The position numbers were made by a program, and so were the translations under genes. The notes under the pieces were generated by a model. That model ran no database searches. It worked only from the letters and a program-made list of their open reading frames with translations, and was not told where the DNA came from. A stretch of DNA of 64,000 nt from Symsagittifera roscoffensis (lineage: Eukaryota; Xenacoelomorpha; Acoela; Convolutidae), in NCBI RefSeq assembly GCF_963678635.1, contig NC_087062.1:25004177-25068176 (forward strand), read 5' to 3'. Positions 1 through 11,713 of this stretch are shown one piece after another (positions within the stretch are counted from its first letter, which is position 1; the number at the start of each line of letters is the position of its first letter).

Positions 1-1139
1 AGTCCAGCAATATCGATGAATGGGCTAGACGATTTCCTATCATGTAATTCTCCCTTTGGAAGCACCATTGAGTCGTGCAATTATTGATTACGTTAATTAA
101 AGTTCAAGTTAAATTGTCGGCAATATCCTTATCTGTGCGGAATTTGATGGCTTAAAATGGCTCATTCATGTATCAAATTGGGCTTGGCACGTTTAAATGG
201 TTCAAAAAGCATTTAAATTTTTATCTTGAAAACTAGCCTGCTGGTAAAGAACTAGCTAATTCTAATCGGAGATAAAGATTAACAACAATATTGCCAACAA
301 TATGGACCATAAATTTACACATTCATTGTAGAAATTCAGTTGTTTAGTTCATTAGGATTTTACCGCAGCTTCGAAAAAAGAATGCCAACGAGAAACTTGT
401 AATTTGTGCTGTAAATAATTTGTCTAATTTATTTTCATTCCAGATGTCCCTAAATTAGATGTTGTCAGTCACTAACTCATTTTAGTGCTTAGATATTTAT
501 ACCAAATTAAATTAACCAAAAAATTGTTTTGTTTTCTGAGGCACTCATTTTGTCGATTTCGTAAGCTTTTCGGATCTACTTAACAATTAACCCCACCCCA
601 CCAAGGCAGGGGGATAATTGTTAAGTAGATTAAATTAAACCAATCAAAACTCGATTTAAAAATAGAACTCTCTTGTGCTTACTGCTTTTTTTTATAGGGG
701 TGGCAATTCTTTTGTAGATACAAAGGGGGGGGGTGGTATTGTTTAGCTGAGCCGGTTATATTTAAGAAGAGCCAGATTCTGGTTTTATTTAAATGGTTTA
801 CCTAAACTAAGTTTTTTCGTTTTTTCCTAAGAAGCATATTATCGAAATATACTCAGATAATTTAACGTGGATCCATTTAAAATCCAAAGAAAAACGTGGA
901 TAGCCGTAAGGATTATTGCATTGTTCTCCAAAGTTGAAAGTGTAAATGCAATTACTGCTTATTAAGTCAGATCTGACTTGTTCATAAATTCGTGTGTTAA
1001 TTTATGACAAGCAAATACTTAAATCAGCACAACTTTGTTAGTCATAGTCACTCAATAGTCACTCACTCGACTCTCTGCTGTTAACCGTGAAATCTTTTCA
1101 GAAACTGTGAAAGCTTTTCATTTCGCTTCTTGAACAATC
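1..1139. other. Upstream region of the first RNA-binding gene
   Basis: No coding region can be supported here. The stretch contains a long perfect hairpin (listed separately) and a G-rich tract near 725. Just before the first start codon there is a pyrimidine-rich acceptor-like site ending TTTTCAG at about 1094-1100, so the start codon probably lies just downstream of a 5' UTR intron or a trans-splice acceptor. No convincing TATA box was seen close to the start. Confidence 0.4.
574..630. repeat. Perfect 16-bp-arm inverted repeat (hairpin)
   Basis: Positions 574-589 and 615-630 are exact reverse complements (ATCTACTTAACAATTA and its complement). They are separated by a 25-nt spacer that itself has a C-rich half (ACCCCACCCC) facing a G-rich half (GGCAGGGGG). 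The foldback would therefore extend almost to the centre. It could be a folded-back element end or a regulatory structure upstream of the RNA-binding gene; nothing more can be said from one copy. Confidence 0.7.
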
Positions 1140-4100
1140 ATGTCTGCAAAAATCTACGTTGGAAACTTGGACCGAGACACGATCGAGGCCGACTTGCAGG
1201 ACAACTTTGGCAAATTTGGCCATGTGAAGGAAGTGGTAATGAAGGAGGGCTTCGCGTTTGTGCTCATGGACGACCAGAAGGACGCCGACGATGCCATCAG
1301 GAGCCTCAACAATACGTAAGTTTCAGAATCCCAATTGAGGCACGTTAGTTTGGTTGGAAAAAAAATTGAGGCACGTTAGTTTAGTTAGGTTGGAAAAAAC
1401 CGGCCGCTGCATTTTAATTTAGTTAATTGCTGCGTTTGCTTAAAATTAGTGTGATTTAGGACCCCTCTCTCACATAGGTTTTCACCGGGACCCCTCTCAC
1501 TTGCACCCACAGAATAAATTAATAGAACAATTTAGACTTAGAAGCTATATGTTCACATAACGGACCCATTTAGTTTCTCGGGACGCTTCTATCGCACTTG
1601 AACCAATAATTCTGTCAAGAACAAAGTTAAGTTACATCTCATACAAATGGGACTAGGACAACAAGCCGACGGGACTTCAAGCCGAAGGGACTTCAAGCCG
1701 AAAATTAAACTTTTTAAGCACCTCAGATCATAAATTTTTTCTCTATAAATTTTCTCAATAATAAGCGTTATTTATGACAATGAATCACTTGGGATTGGCA
1801 TCCGTTAATAATATCAGCCGGTTTTTGAAATGCATAAATTATAAACAAGAAAAATACCTTCAACCGTGTTTTATTTTTCAACTTTCCTAAACATCATTTG
1901 GAGGCTTAAATTTGATGAAAACGCTAATAAGTACCGAATAAAGATCATGAAATTGAGAAATTCTTCATCAAAAAATTTCAAATTAATCATATTTCATGAC
2001 TTACAGAGAAAATTTTTGGCTTGAAGTCCCTAATTTTACTATTCGGCTTGAAGTCCCGTCGGCTTGATGTCCGGCACCCCATAAAAATACACAAGTCGGC
2101 GTGCCTGGAGTTATTAGCATAAGAGAAGGCTCAAAAGAAAAGCAAAATAAATAACCGAAACGCACTTGCATAACTGTTTGCATGCGTTTTGTGTTAGCTG
2201 CAAAGGGTGTGTACCCACTGAGCCGCATTTCCGAAAAGCCGAAAAATTTCATCTGTTACTGACCTGTGTTTGCGCTCATGTGCTCATGGTTTTGAATTTA
2301 AAATGCTGTATTTGCTTAAATATAGTGTTTTTTTTTATAAAAAAAATATAGATAAAAAATTGCTTTGAAATATAGTGTTTAAACAAAAAGTCACTTGAAG
2401 TGAATACCACGTAAATATCCGGGAACAACTTTCTTTTTTCGGCTAACCGGGAATGCGGCGCTGTGGCACGATCCCATACAGGAGCGGATTAAGGCAACGA
2501 TGAGACGCTCCTCAGTGATTCTACATTCTACCCCCTCACCTCACCTTTTTTTCAAAAAGTTGCCCGCGGAGCTCGGAAAATCAATTTGGTCAACCAAAAA
2601 AAATTGCTTGTCCAAAAATTTTATGAAAATTTGTCCCCTCAAAAAGTCCTAGATCCATACCCCTGGCTTCATACTAAACCTTTGTACAAATTGTAATCAG
2701 AACCATCATCCAGGGGCGGATCTAGGATTTTCTCGAGGGGGGGCGGATTTTCAAAAAAAATTTTCCAAAATTTTGACGACCTTTTTTTTTTTTAGGTCGA
2801 CCAAATTGATTTTTCGAGCTCTCTCAAAGCACTGTTTTGCCCCTATTTAGGCAAAATTTTCTGCGCCGCAGGCAATTTTTTGAAAAAAAACAGTCAAATT
2901 TTTGAAAAAACAGTCAAAAAGCCGTTTTTGGGCACTTTTTGAAAAATTTTGACAAAAAAATCGCGTTTTTTTTGGCGCGCGCTCCCCCTCAAAGTTAGTC
3001 TATATTGGCGCCCAAGGCGCCGTTAGAAAAATTTTAGGGTCAGTCGGCCAAAAATGGATTTCTGAAAAGTATCAAAGGGGGGACCCTTTGGGTCGGCAGG
3101 GGGTCGAATCCCTGAGGGGGGAGGGGGGGGGGGGCGTCCTCTCCCCCCTAAATCCGCCCCTGCCATCATCTATAACTTACTGTTGCAAACGAAAACCGTC
3201 TAGAACTTACTGTGGGCGCCTACATATAGGAAAAGAATTTACAATTGCACTGTGAAATAATTGAAAAGCGAATTTTGTGTGTAAAATGAAAATGACGGTC
3301 TGTGCATTGACTATTGTGCCTTTTTAATTGCCTTTTTTTCAAATTCTTGGTTTATTTTAGGAAGATTGGTACAACTAGTAACACAAAAGTGGAACACCCG
3401 CGAGAACGCAGACCCGGTGGCGACAGGGGTGGTGGTGGTGGCGGCGGCGGCAGGGAGTGCTACACTTGTGGACGACCGGGACATATCGCCAGGGATTGTA
3501 GGAGTGGAGGCGGTGGCGGTGGTGGACGAGGCGGTGGAGGTGACAGGTAAATAACACATCGCGAATTGGTGCTACCAATTTTTGAAATAAATCTTTTAAT
3601 TCGCATGAGCGTATGCAAAAATCAACTGTCCTCATAAATTGATGTTAAGAATGATTTTCAATTGCGATGGTATTCGGGGCTTGGCTATTCCTCTTTTTGA
3701 TGGAATTAAATATTTGTTCACCGCTTTTTAGAAAAATGTTTCAAAATGTAGAAAATTATAAACTGAACAAATGTTTCAAAAGGGAATAACAACGCGGGAA
3801 AAATGTAAAATCTTTTCGTAAAGCATAAAAACAAATTTTTTAGTCTCATCTAGATTGAAAAAAATTGACGAAAATCTGTTCGGTAGTGAGATAGAAAGAT
3901 CTTTTTTAATTCGGATGATTTAATATGCTATTACCCTTGCGATAAGCAAGGATATTGCAATCGGTTACTTGATTTTTTTTTCACGTGAATAACTTAGTTT
4001 TCACGTAAATAACTATGGCTTGCATCTGATAGGACCTTTTTTCAAACGGGAAATAAACTGTTTCAAAAAAAATTGTCGGCTTATTATTGTCGGGGCTTGG

Positions 4101-6541
4101 CTATTCCTCTTTTTGATGGAATTAAATATTTGTTCACCGCTTTTTCTATTTGTAATTTTATACAAAATGTAGAAGCTTATAAACTGAACAAATGTTTCAA
4201 AAGGGAATAACAACGCGGGAAAAATGTAAAATCTTTTCGTAAAGCATAAAAACAAATTTTTTAGTCTCATCTAGATTGAAAAAAAAAATGACGAAAATCT
4301 GTTCGGTAGTGAGATAGAAAGATCTTTTTAATTCGGATGATTTAATATGCCATTACCCTTGCGATAAGCAAGGATATTGCAATCGGTTACTTGACTTTTT
4401 TTTCACGTAAATAACTTAGTTTTTACGTAAATAACTATGGCTTGCATCTGGTAGGACCTTTTTTCAAACGGGAAATAAACTGTTTCAAAAAAAATTGTCG
4501 GCTTAATTCCCATATTGTAGAATTGTCAAATTACAATGGTCAAATGGTGAAAGTGCATGGTTGTTTAATAACGTGGTAACTGTATTAGCTCCATTCAGTC
4601 AGGAAGCGGCATTTAGTTGTGCTACGTTAAGAGTTGCAAATTGGTCTTTGTAGGATTTCAACGTTTTTGGCAATTTTTGTCACAGAGCGGTCGGCTTCAA
4701 TTCTGTCGTCTTTTTCCAATGTTTTTTGTTCGATTAAGCTTCTTTGGTATTATATGGGAGTGATTGAGTTCTTTAAATGAATTTGTTTGAAAATTAATGA
4801 AACTTAAAATGAAGTTTTTTTTGAATGTTTTCAATTTTTTTTGTTATTTTTTCTCAGTTGAAGTCACAAAATTGGTTCAAACTTTGTTGTTTTTGTTTGT
4901 ACGATCGACTGTACTTATAGCATTCTTTTTGGTGCAGATAAAGTAGACCATTAGTTTTTGCACATTTTTTTTCAGTTTTTTGAGTTATTTGATTTTTGAA
5001 ACTTTTTCTCATTAGATAATGACCCATTATTTTTTCATTCAGCGGTTTTATTTGAAAAACAAAGCCTAAAGTATTTTTTTAAGTTTGTTTTTCAATTAAT
5101 AAAAGTTTTTTTTTGTTCCGACCATTTGAAAAATGGGGAGGAACTTTGTATTCGGGTGTGTTTTAGATTTTTCTTTTTGTTTTCCACGCAAAAATTCAGG
5201 TGCCCCTAATTATCGGAAAGGGTCGAGTGATCCATCATATTAAAGCCCTTGCAATCGTGATTCGAACGACAATTTGTTGCCTTTCGGTAAATGATTTCCA
5301 TTTTTAAGGGCTGTTTATGAACTGCATCCGATATAAATAATATGAAGTTTTTGTAGCTGTAATTTTTCAACTTTTGTCAAGTGATTTTTTCAAAAATTTT
5401 CTCTAATATATTTTTTCAGAATGTTTTTTGATTTCTGTCCTTTTTTTTCATTCACTATTTTGTATCCCAATCTTTTTTTTTTTGCATCGCAAGTCTTGCG
5501 AAGCTCCGCTTCGCCTCTGTGTTTCACATTCTTATGCCTTATTCATTTATCTAGTTTTTTCGACATTTCGAATTTTATTTTTAATTTTTCTTGTGTTGCC
5601 TCTGTGTATATAAATTGGAAATACTTTTGCCGCTCATTTTAAGATTGAGTAGATTTTAACAAAATCTGAAACATCTTGGGCTATCTTGATTGTCATTCAC
5701 ATGAATTTATGGCTTGTATCATCAATATTCGTTTTTATGTTTTCATTTCCTTGTTAGCCCCGGATGTTTTGGATGCTCAACAGTTCCTGGAACTAATTTC
5801 CATGATCTTTTTAGATCACTTCACTCCACTATGGATTGAATGGAGCATATCGCTGCATTGATTCAGCTCTTTATTCCTCGGTTCCTCTTCCGTGTTCCTA
5901 GCTTGGGTCCCTGAAGTCCTCTGATAGCCATTGTACCTAGCCCCTGAGTTCTAAGTTCCCTAAAGGTCCAATGACCTCCAAACGAGTTAGCTTTACCATG
6001 AGAATGAGAGGTCCTCTCGGTTGGTTTTAACTTATCTGCAACTGGGTGCCATCAAGAGGTTCTAGGACACTTCACTCAATGGACAAGAAAATGACAAACT
6101 GTCAACTCATCAATCACAATTCAGTGGGGAGGTTCTCCTATGTCAGAGGATGGATTGTAATGAGAGTTGTCCTTTTAGTGCTAAAAGATGTTTGATGCGT
6201 TCGTTCTATCGTAGTCCTTAATAGCTCGGTGGTCCTTGGACCAGGTGAGTCGATCGTACTTAATGTTAATTTAAACATTATTTATATCAATTCACTGGGT
6301 CACTGCAAAATTAACCGTAACTAAAATAAAAACTTATTTCAGACGAGGTGGCGGCGGCGGATATGGCGGAAGCCGTGACGGCGGATACGGCGGCGGAGGA
6401 CGAAGCGGTGGTTCATACGGAGGAGGTCGTGATGGCGGCTATGCCGGTGGACGAAGTGGAGGCAGCGGCGGTGGTGGTTATGGAGGAGGCTCAAGCTACA
6501 GATCTCGAAGCCCCGTCTCTGGAGGAGCTGACCGATATTAG
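1140..6541 (+). CDS. RRM + CCHC zinc knuckle + RGG RNA-binding protein (SRSF7-like architecture)
   Basis: Three exons, 1140-1315, 3361-3546 and 6343-6541, join in frame to 186 residues; both introns are GT-AG and phase 2. Exon 1 (176 nt) encodes most of an RRM: RNP2-like KIYVGNL (residues 4-10) and RNP1-like KEGFAFVLM. Exon 2 gives the last RRM strand (TKVEHPRER), a glycine linker and one zinc knuckle [14 protein letters not shown] (C-X2-C-X4-H-X4-C). Exon 3 is a Gly/Arg/Tyr-rich RGG/RGY tail ending [12 protein letters not shown] and a TAG stop. Such proteins bind pre-mRNA or mRNA; domain order resembles SRSF7, but the tail is RGG rather than a long RS domain, so the name is left open. The start has an acceptor-like TTTTCAG about 40 nt upstream. 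The gene at 12858 is a paralogue with an identically sized first exon. Confidence 0.85.
1337..1397. repeat. Short tandem duplication, about 35-bp period
   Basis: In intron 1 of the first gene the motif TTGAGGCACGTTAGTTT followed by a GGTTGGAAAAAA block occurs twice in a row with small differences. It is a minor local duplication. Confidence 0.55.
1649..2080. mobile_element. MITE with repeat-containing TIRs and near-perfect 8-bp TSD
   Basis: The two ends are imperfect inverted repeats of about 55 bp. Each end carries the motif GGGACTTCAAGCCGA or a variant two or three times (left around 1667-1702, right around 2018-2068 in reverse). The flanks are ATACAAAT at 1641-1648 and ATAAAAAT at 2081-2088, a 7/8 match consistent with an 8-bp target duplication. 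There is no coding capacity. The TSD length points to a hAT- or Mutator-type source. It lies in intron 1 of the first RNA-binding gene, and its end design resembles that of the element at 10145-10531. Confidence 0.65.
2484..2670. mobile_element. Degraded relative of the CAGGGGCGGA hAT-type MITE
   Basis: Begins with a sequence close to CAGGAGCGGATTAAGG and ends with the complement of CAGGGGTATGGATCTAGG. The interior shares the AAATCAATTTGGTC block with the better element at 2711. No target duplication could be matched, so this is probably an old or truncated copy. Confidence 0.4.
2711..3162. mobile_element. hAT-type MITE with perfect 8-bp TSD
   Basis: Terminal inverted repeats start CAGGGGCGGATCTAGG on the left and read CAGGGGCGGATTTAGG on the right in reverse complement. 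The flanks at 2703-2710 and 3163-3170 are identical (CCATCATC), an 8-bp target duplication typical of hAT transposons. It is 452 bp, noncoding and has long G or C runs next to the termini. It sits in intron 1 of the first RNA-binding gene; a second full copy is in the BRCA2 intron at 44236-44619. Confidence 0.88.
3676..4505. repeat. Two-copy tandem duplication, 416-bp period
   Basis: The block starting GGGGCTTGGCTATTCC at 3676 is repeated from 4092 with roughly 95% identity, both copies ending near TTGTCGGCTTA. Each unit contains the core of the second SINE-like family (GCGATAAGCAAGGATATTG ... CACGTAAATAACT). The pair therefore looks like a duplicated, tRNA-head-less copy of that repeat inside intron 2. 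Confidence 0.8.
5498..5520. repeat. GCGAAGC hairpin motif copy (repeat terminus)
   Basis: GCGAAGC-TCC-GCTTCGC followed by CTCTGT: perfect 7-bp arms and a 3-nt loop. The same hairpin plus CTCTGTG downstream recurs at 8667, 9681, 24079, 24790, 29612, 35967, 50504, 56377, 59511 and 63507 with small changes. It marks one end of a dispersed repeat in intron 2. Confidence 0.8.
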
Positions 6542-8234
6542 CGCTCCAAGGATAGACCAGGTCTGGTCATCGTGGACTGCAAATAACTTCAAACGCCACA
6601 CTTTTTGTTCCCTGTTTTATATTATCTCGTGTGCATGATTTTAAAAGACCGGCGTCGAAGATATTTCTACTGAGTCTTCTGTGTCTGTTTTCAATTTCTC
6701 GTTGATTGACCTGGGTGCAATAGATCTTAATGTCCAATTGAGCGAATGAGTTGATTTAAGGCTAATTTATGATTACATTCTTGTAGTCTGATGATGACAA
6801 CTTTCCTAATTCTGTTATTTGATGCGATCTGTTATGGTATTTTACCAGTGCTCACATACCTCAAGCATAAGCAGTTGTTTTGTTAAGTTATGTTACTACT
6901 CTTACCACACATCGTTTCAAGCAGAATTAATTGAATCTATTTACTCGATAGTTTTTCTAGAAGTATTGATATACTTTTGTCAGCGTTTGCATCAGATCAA
7001 TTTTGATACTAAGCTATGTACTATTAAGCAAACCAGAATAGCAGAACATTGATTTTTGAAGGCGGAGCGGATTAGAAAAGTTTGTTCTAAATCACATTTT
7101 GCGATGGCCGCTGTCACTTTTAGGAGGCGAATGACATTGAGAACTCTCCGACCGAACTCCAACCCTCTTGTTAAGAGACGCGTGCCTCAATGACTCGGCC
7201 GCTCCGAGGTTGAATCCCGTAGTCTCCCTTTCTATGAACGGAGCGAAGACTCTGATTTAGGTCTTATTTCTTGTTTTTTTAAGGAAAAGGTCCTAAAATT
7301 ATTGACGCTCGAATTTATTTTAATTTTCTTTTAAGCTCACTTCAAACGCATTAAAAGGACGGCAAATAACATTTTTCAGTAACACAATGCAAAAAATTTT
7401 TTGTCTAATTTCTAAAGTTGATTTTTGTTTTAAGATTTAACAGCGGAATAAAAAATTATCCTATTGCTTCACTTTTCTCAAATTAGGTTAGATCTATCTA
7501 TGAAGTGTCAGAAATAAAAGATTTTTAAATTTAAAGTGATATGTTCTTATACGTTTTGAAAAATCAAAGATTTCGACTAATCATTGGCACGTGTTCAACT
7601 GGTTTTTGGCTGAGTATTTGGAATGTTTTTGTTTTCTTCCAGGTCACTTTTTGTTGTGTTTTCTTGCGCTTTCCTTTCTGCTGATCTTAAGACTTTATTT
7701 TAATTTTGTCGGTCTTTTATACGAAAAGCAGCTTCGTCTCAATCTTTTAACTATAATCAAAATCCAGATTTTGAACTTGCAAAACTATTCTCAATCTTTA
7801 CTTTTCTCTAGAAAATTTCTGCAGGAAGTTTCTCGAAATCTGTTCAATATGCATGATTAGTGTTGATCGTAGAAATTTCAAGAACTTTTATCAGCTTGTA
7901 CATGGAATATTCCAGTAGTACTAATTTAACATTTGCGATTAACAAGTTTTAATCAAAAAGGAACATCCCGGTAAACACCCAATTTAACAGTATCTGTAAC
8001 TCTATAGGGAGCCTTAGTTTCCCTTTGTTTGTTTTTCTTCCACGAGGGAATCGCGGATTTTGTTGCGGTGCAATGCTGAACTTATACACCGAAGGCGCGG
8101 CTCTGAGAGTCATGAAGAGTGGATACATATAGTATTCGCTGTTTTGAATGAATAGCTGTTTACTCAATGCTATTCAATTTTCTCTTTATTTTTCAAAGCC
8201 TTGACTCAAGTTTTTCCTAACAACAATTTTTTTC

Positions 8235-8690
8235 GGCTTGTCAAGTTTAGGCCTATACTATATCGGCTTATTGGCCTCATATTGCCTCTTTCAAAGTGTG
8301 AAAAAAGTTGTTTTGGACTTGAAAGGTTTCGGCCTATATTATATCAGCTTAGTGGCCTCATATTGTTTCGTTTGACGAAAAAAAGTTTTAAGTGTGTGTG
8401 TGTGTTTTGAGGGCGAGGGGGATTTATTAACTTTTCAATAGTTTTGATGAAATTTTTTCGGCTTAAATGGTTTCTGACATAGTATTTTCGGCTTTATTAC
8501 CGCTGATACATTATCTTCCGATGCTACTTTCACATTCTTTTGTCTTGGCATGTTTTTGTTTCATAACTAGTTTTATTCAGTTTGATAGATAAGTTTTTTT
8601 TAAAGTTTTTTCGACGTTTTCAATTTTTTTTTAAATTTCATTTTCTTGTTCTGTATCGCAAGTGGTGCGAAGCTAAGCCTCGGCTCTGTT
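8235..8690. repeat. Dispersed repeat family R3 copy, hairpin-terminated
   Basis: Contains two tandem versions of GGCCTATACTATATCGGCTTA / GGCCTATATTATATCAGCTTA, a GTGTGTGTGTG run followed by TTTTGAGGGCGAGGGGGA, then TTCACATTCTTTTGTCTTG, and ends in a GCGAAGC-type hairpin at 8667. A copy with the same block order is at 63030-63560, and partial copies are at 50100-50330. No coding potential. Confidence 0.65.
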
Positions 8691-10135
8691 TCAACTTCAA
8701 ATGAAGCTCGTTTTTATTTTGAGTCGATGAATGAAGTAAAGATCTTAAAGATCTTATATAGGTCGTGGTACTGTTTTGGTTTTTTAAGGAAAAGTTGAAT
8801 TTTGTTCAGGCTCAAATTTAATTTTGCGGTTTGACTTTTGATTTCTTTTCAAGCTACGATTTCTTTTCAAGCTACTTTTCTTTGTTGAAACATGGACATT
8901 GATTTTCTCTAATTGAGATACATTTAAGAAAAAAGTTCCGGTGATTAACGGTATTTGAAAATTTTAATGGTGAAAAAGTTTAATCAATGAAAAAGTTATG
9001 AAAAATCTTAATCAATTTTGTTTTCTGTTTTTTTTTCCAACTCCCTTTTGGCTTCGTTTTGAATTATTGGAGCAAATTGGAGGAAACCATCATTAGATTG
9101 AATTTTTAAATTTTCAAATTCAGATTGATCAAAGACCAAAATTTCTAGTCAAAGTTATGTTTTTTTTTTGCCAAATTTGTGGTTTTTTGTGTTCGCGGCA
9201 TTAGTGTCAAAAAGTTCATTCTAAGGATAAGTCAGTTCTGCCTTGATTTGTTTTTATCACATACTACGCAATAGCTATTGGGTGAATTTTTGGTTTAGTT
9301 ACCTCTTGGTTAAATTACTTTCGATGCTAGTCTTGACGTGTTTTTTTTTTGAAAACTGACTTTTTTCATATTGATTGATCTAGTTTTTTTTCATTAGATT
9401 GGCTTTATTCTTCAGTATTAGCGAATTTCTAGCATTGTTGTTTAAGTGGTGAGAAGTTCAGATTCGTGTATAAATTGGTATAGGGTAATAACCATAATTT
9501 TTTGGCCATATTTTGAAGTGTACAATGAACATTCTGACCATTTCTTTTTTTCCTGGTTTCGTGTGCATAATTACTGCCCGGTAGTTTTTGTCTAAGTGCT
9601 GATTTAAAGCTGACAATCTTGTTTCGCGACAGCTTTTTCGACTAGTTGCCTTTCTATAATTGTGTTGCATCGCAAATAGTGCGAAACTCCGCCTTGCGTC
9701 TGTGTTAAGACTTGCATGTTTCTAGACTTGTTGAATACTTTTTGAGTTTTAATACAAAAACAAAGCTTATGATTTGCTATTGGAATGGCGAAGTGAACAA
9801 TATTTAGTTTGGCCTAATTGTTCTTGGTGAAGCTTGTATTCCCTCATATTTCTCTTGACTTTTCGTTTTGATAATCCGAGACATAAGGAGACGAGGGTGG
9901 AGTATCAAAAAATTTTGATTTCAGTTTTCAATGATCGTAGGAAAACTATCTGGAGTTTTTTTATGCAGCGCAAGTTTTTCGACGCTCGGCTTCGCTGGTC
10001 TTATATCTAATTTCTGGTAATTTTTAAGCAACGTACGCTGCTGACGTTGACTTGACCTTCCGTGAAGTTGACCTAGTAGCTTTTGCGTAATGTTTGATAA
10101 AATAGATGAAGACAAAAAAGACCTATTCTGAGGAT

Positions 10136-10540
10136 GAAATTAAGGGGGCGTTAGACAGTGCCGAAGTTAGAGAGTGCCGAAAAAGGCGGGAAATATTGGA
10201 ACGCAATTTAAGAGGCTAGCTTTTGGCGGGAAAATTAATAATGACACTTGAAACTTGTTCAGACTCAATTTTGGCGCCAAAATCGATGAGCAAACAAAAC
10301 TTTCTTTTCTTTTCTCAATTAGTTCACGACAAATAAGTCAGTTTCTTTCATTTTCGGCACTCTTTTCAAATTGTTCAGACTCAATTTTGGCGCCAAAATC
10401 GATGAGCAAACAAAACTTTCTTTTCTTTTCTCAATTAGTTCACGACAAATTAGTCAGTTTCTTTCATTTTCGGCACTCTTTAACAAATTTTTGTTTTCGG
10501 CACTCTTACTTCGGCACTGTCTTACCCAACCGAAATTAAG
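10136..10540. mobile_element. 387-bp MITE with 9-bp TSD, internal 116-bp tandem repeat and E2F-like sites
   Basis: Target duplications GAAATTAAG lie at 10136-10144 and 10532-10540; the element proper is 10145-10531. The ends are inverted repeats carrying GACAGTGCCGAAG and a second AGTGCCGA just inside. Inside are two 116-bp tandem units (10255-10370, 10371-10486), each with the perfect 16-bp palindrome ATTTTGGCGCCAAAAT (10268-10283 and 10384-10399). Two further TTGGCGGGAAA-like sites lie near 10184 and 10221. The 9-bp TSD suggests a Mutator-like source, though hAT (8 bp) is possible. Noncoding. Confidence 0.82.
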
Positions 10541-11049
10541 ATTGAATATCGCAAAACTTGAATATTATAAAATATTAAGGAAATTTATTTTAAATCTTTT
10601 TGTGTCTAGTTGATGAAGTTTGAGAAAAAGCTTTCAAAGTTTCAGCTTGTAGTCGTTCAGTCTGGAGCAATATTGTGCTGATGAAATTTTTGAGGATGCT
10701 GGTGCTTTTTCAAAACATTTTCAAAATATTTTGTTGACTTTTTTTCCTGATCGATAAAACCTCAAATTGCCATAAAATAAAGCCAAAATTGATTTTTAAA
10801 TGTATTTTTGAAAAGTTATGACCCGAATATTGCGTTGTGAGTACTTAGTGGGAGTTTTGACCAAAATGGTTTAAAGCGTTTTGGGGTTAGTCTGCCGGAA
10901 ATGAGATTCGTAGCAAATAGTAATTAAGGGAGGTGTTTTCGAAAAAAAAATTGGGCGACCTGAATTGGAGGGTGGTCACCTCGCCTCGGCACGCTTTTGG
11001 TCCGGATAGTTAAACTTAGTAGTGTAGCTCCAAAAAGTTACCGTCAAAA

Positions 11050-11713
11050 ATTACACTTGCGAAGCGAGTGTCCTAGTACGAACCTTTTTTTTCCAACCTA
11101 AGTCGCAAATATTGGTGCGGCACCCCAATAATGGTGGGCTACCTTTATAGATTTTTGATAGCATGTGCTTTGACATTCGATTAGTAATAAGTTAACACAG
11201 TTGATGCATTTTAAATTCATCAAATAAACCGAAAAAAGTGATTTTTCAAACAATAAAACACTAAAGAAAGCTCGATTTTAGAAATTTTCTAACTCACTAT
11301 ATCTCACAGTTTTTTGAAATGCATAATTTATACATTATGTTGCTTTATGCTTCGCGTTTTGTTCATGCAAAGTTAGTGTGGATACCTTCAGTTTGTTATA
11401 TTCCAAATTATTACAGGTAAAATTGAGTCTATTTGTGTTTGGTGCCACTTTTGCTGAATTGCATTGGCAAGTTGTTAGCATATATAGCTGCTTTTTTGTG
11501 ACTAGTGTTTGTCGGTTGTTAAGCTTGCGTGGCTGAGTGGATAGTGCGTGAGACTCAGAATCTCTTGATTGCAGTAGGTCGCAGATTCGAATCCTACACG
11601 TAGCCGAGGTTTTGCTAATTAGAAACATTTCTCCTTTTTCTCATTTCACTTGATAGAGCTGCTTTTAGTCGTGTTCTCGCAATTGTTTTCAAAGAGAAGC
11701 TTTGCCGCTGTGT
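11050..11713 (+). repeat. SINE-like element (family R1) with tRNA-Leu-like head
   Basis: Begins at a hairpin (CACTTGC-GAA-GCGAGTG) followed by CCAACCTAAGTCGCAAATATTG and ends at a degraded form of the 3' hairpin (AGAAGCTTTGCCGCTGTG). The internal tRNA-like part at 11523-11605 has a box A (TGGCTGAGTGG), a box B (GATTCGAATCC) and an anticodon-like loop CTCAGAA, that is CAG, flanked by a paired TGAGA/TCTCT stem. T-stem and acceptor pairing is broken, so this is a tRNA-Leu(CAG)-derived head, not a functional tRNA gene. Confidence 0.65.

Noticed and set aside
6348-6638. 96-residue Ala/Asp/Glu-rich frame
   Set aside because: Out-of-frame shadow of the last RGG exon of the first gene.
11523-11605. 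tRNA-Leu(CAG) gene
   Set aside because: Boxes A and B and the anticodon stem are present, but T-stem and acceptor stem pairing fail, and the segment is embedded in a dispersed repeat.
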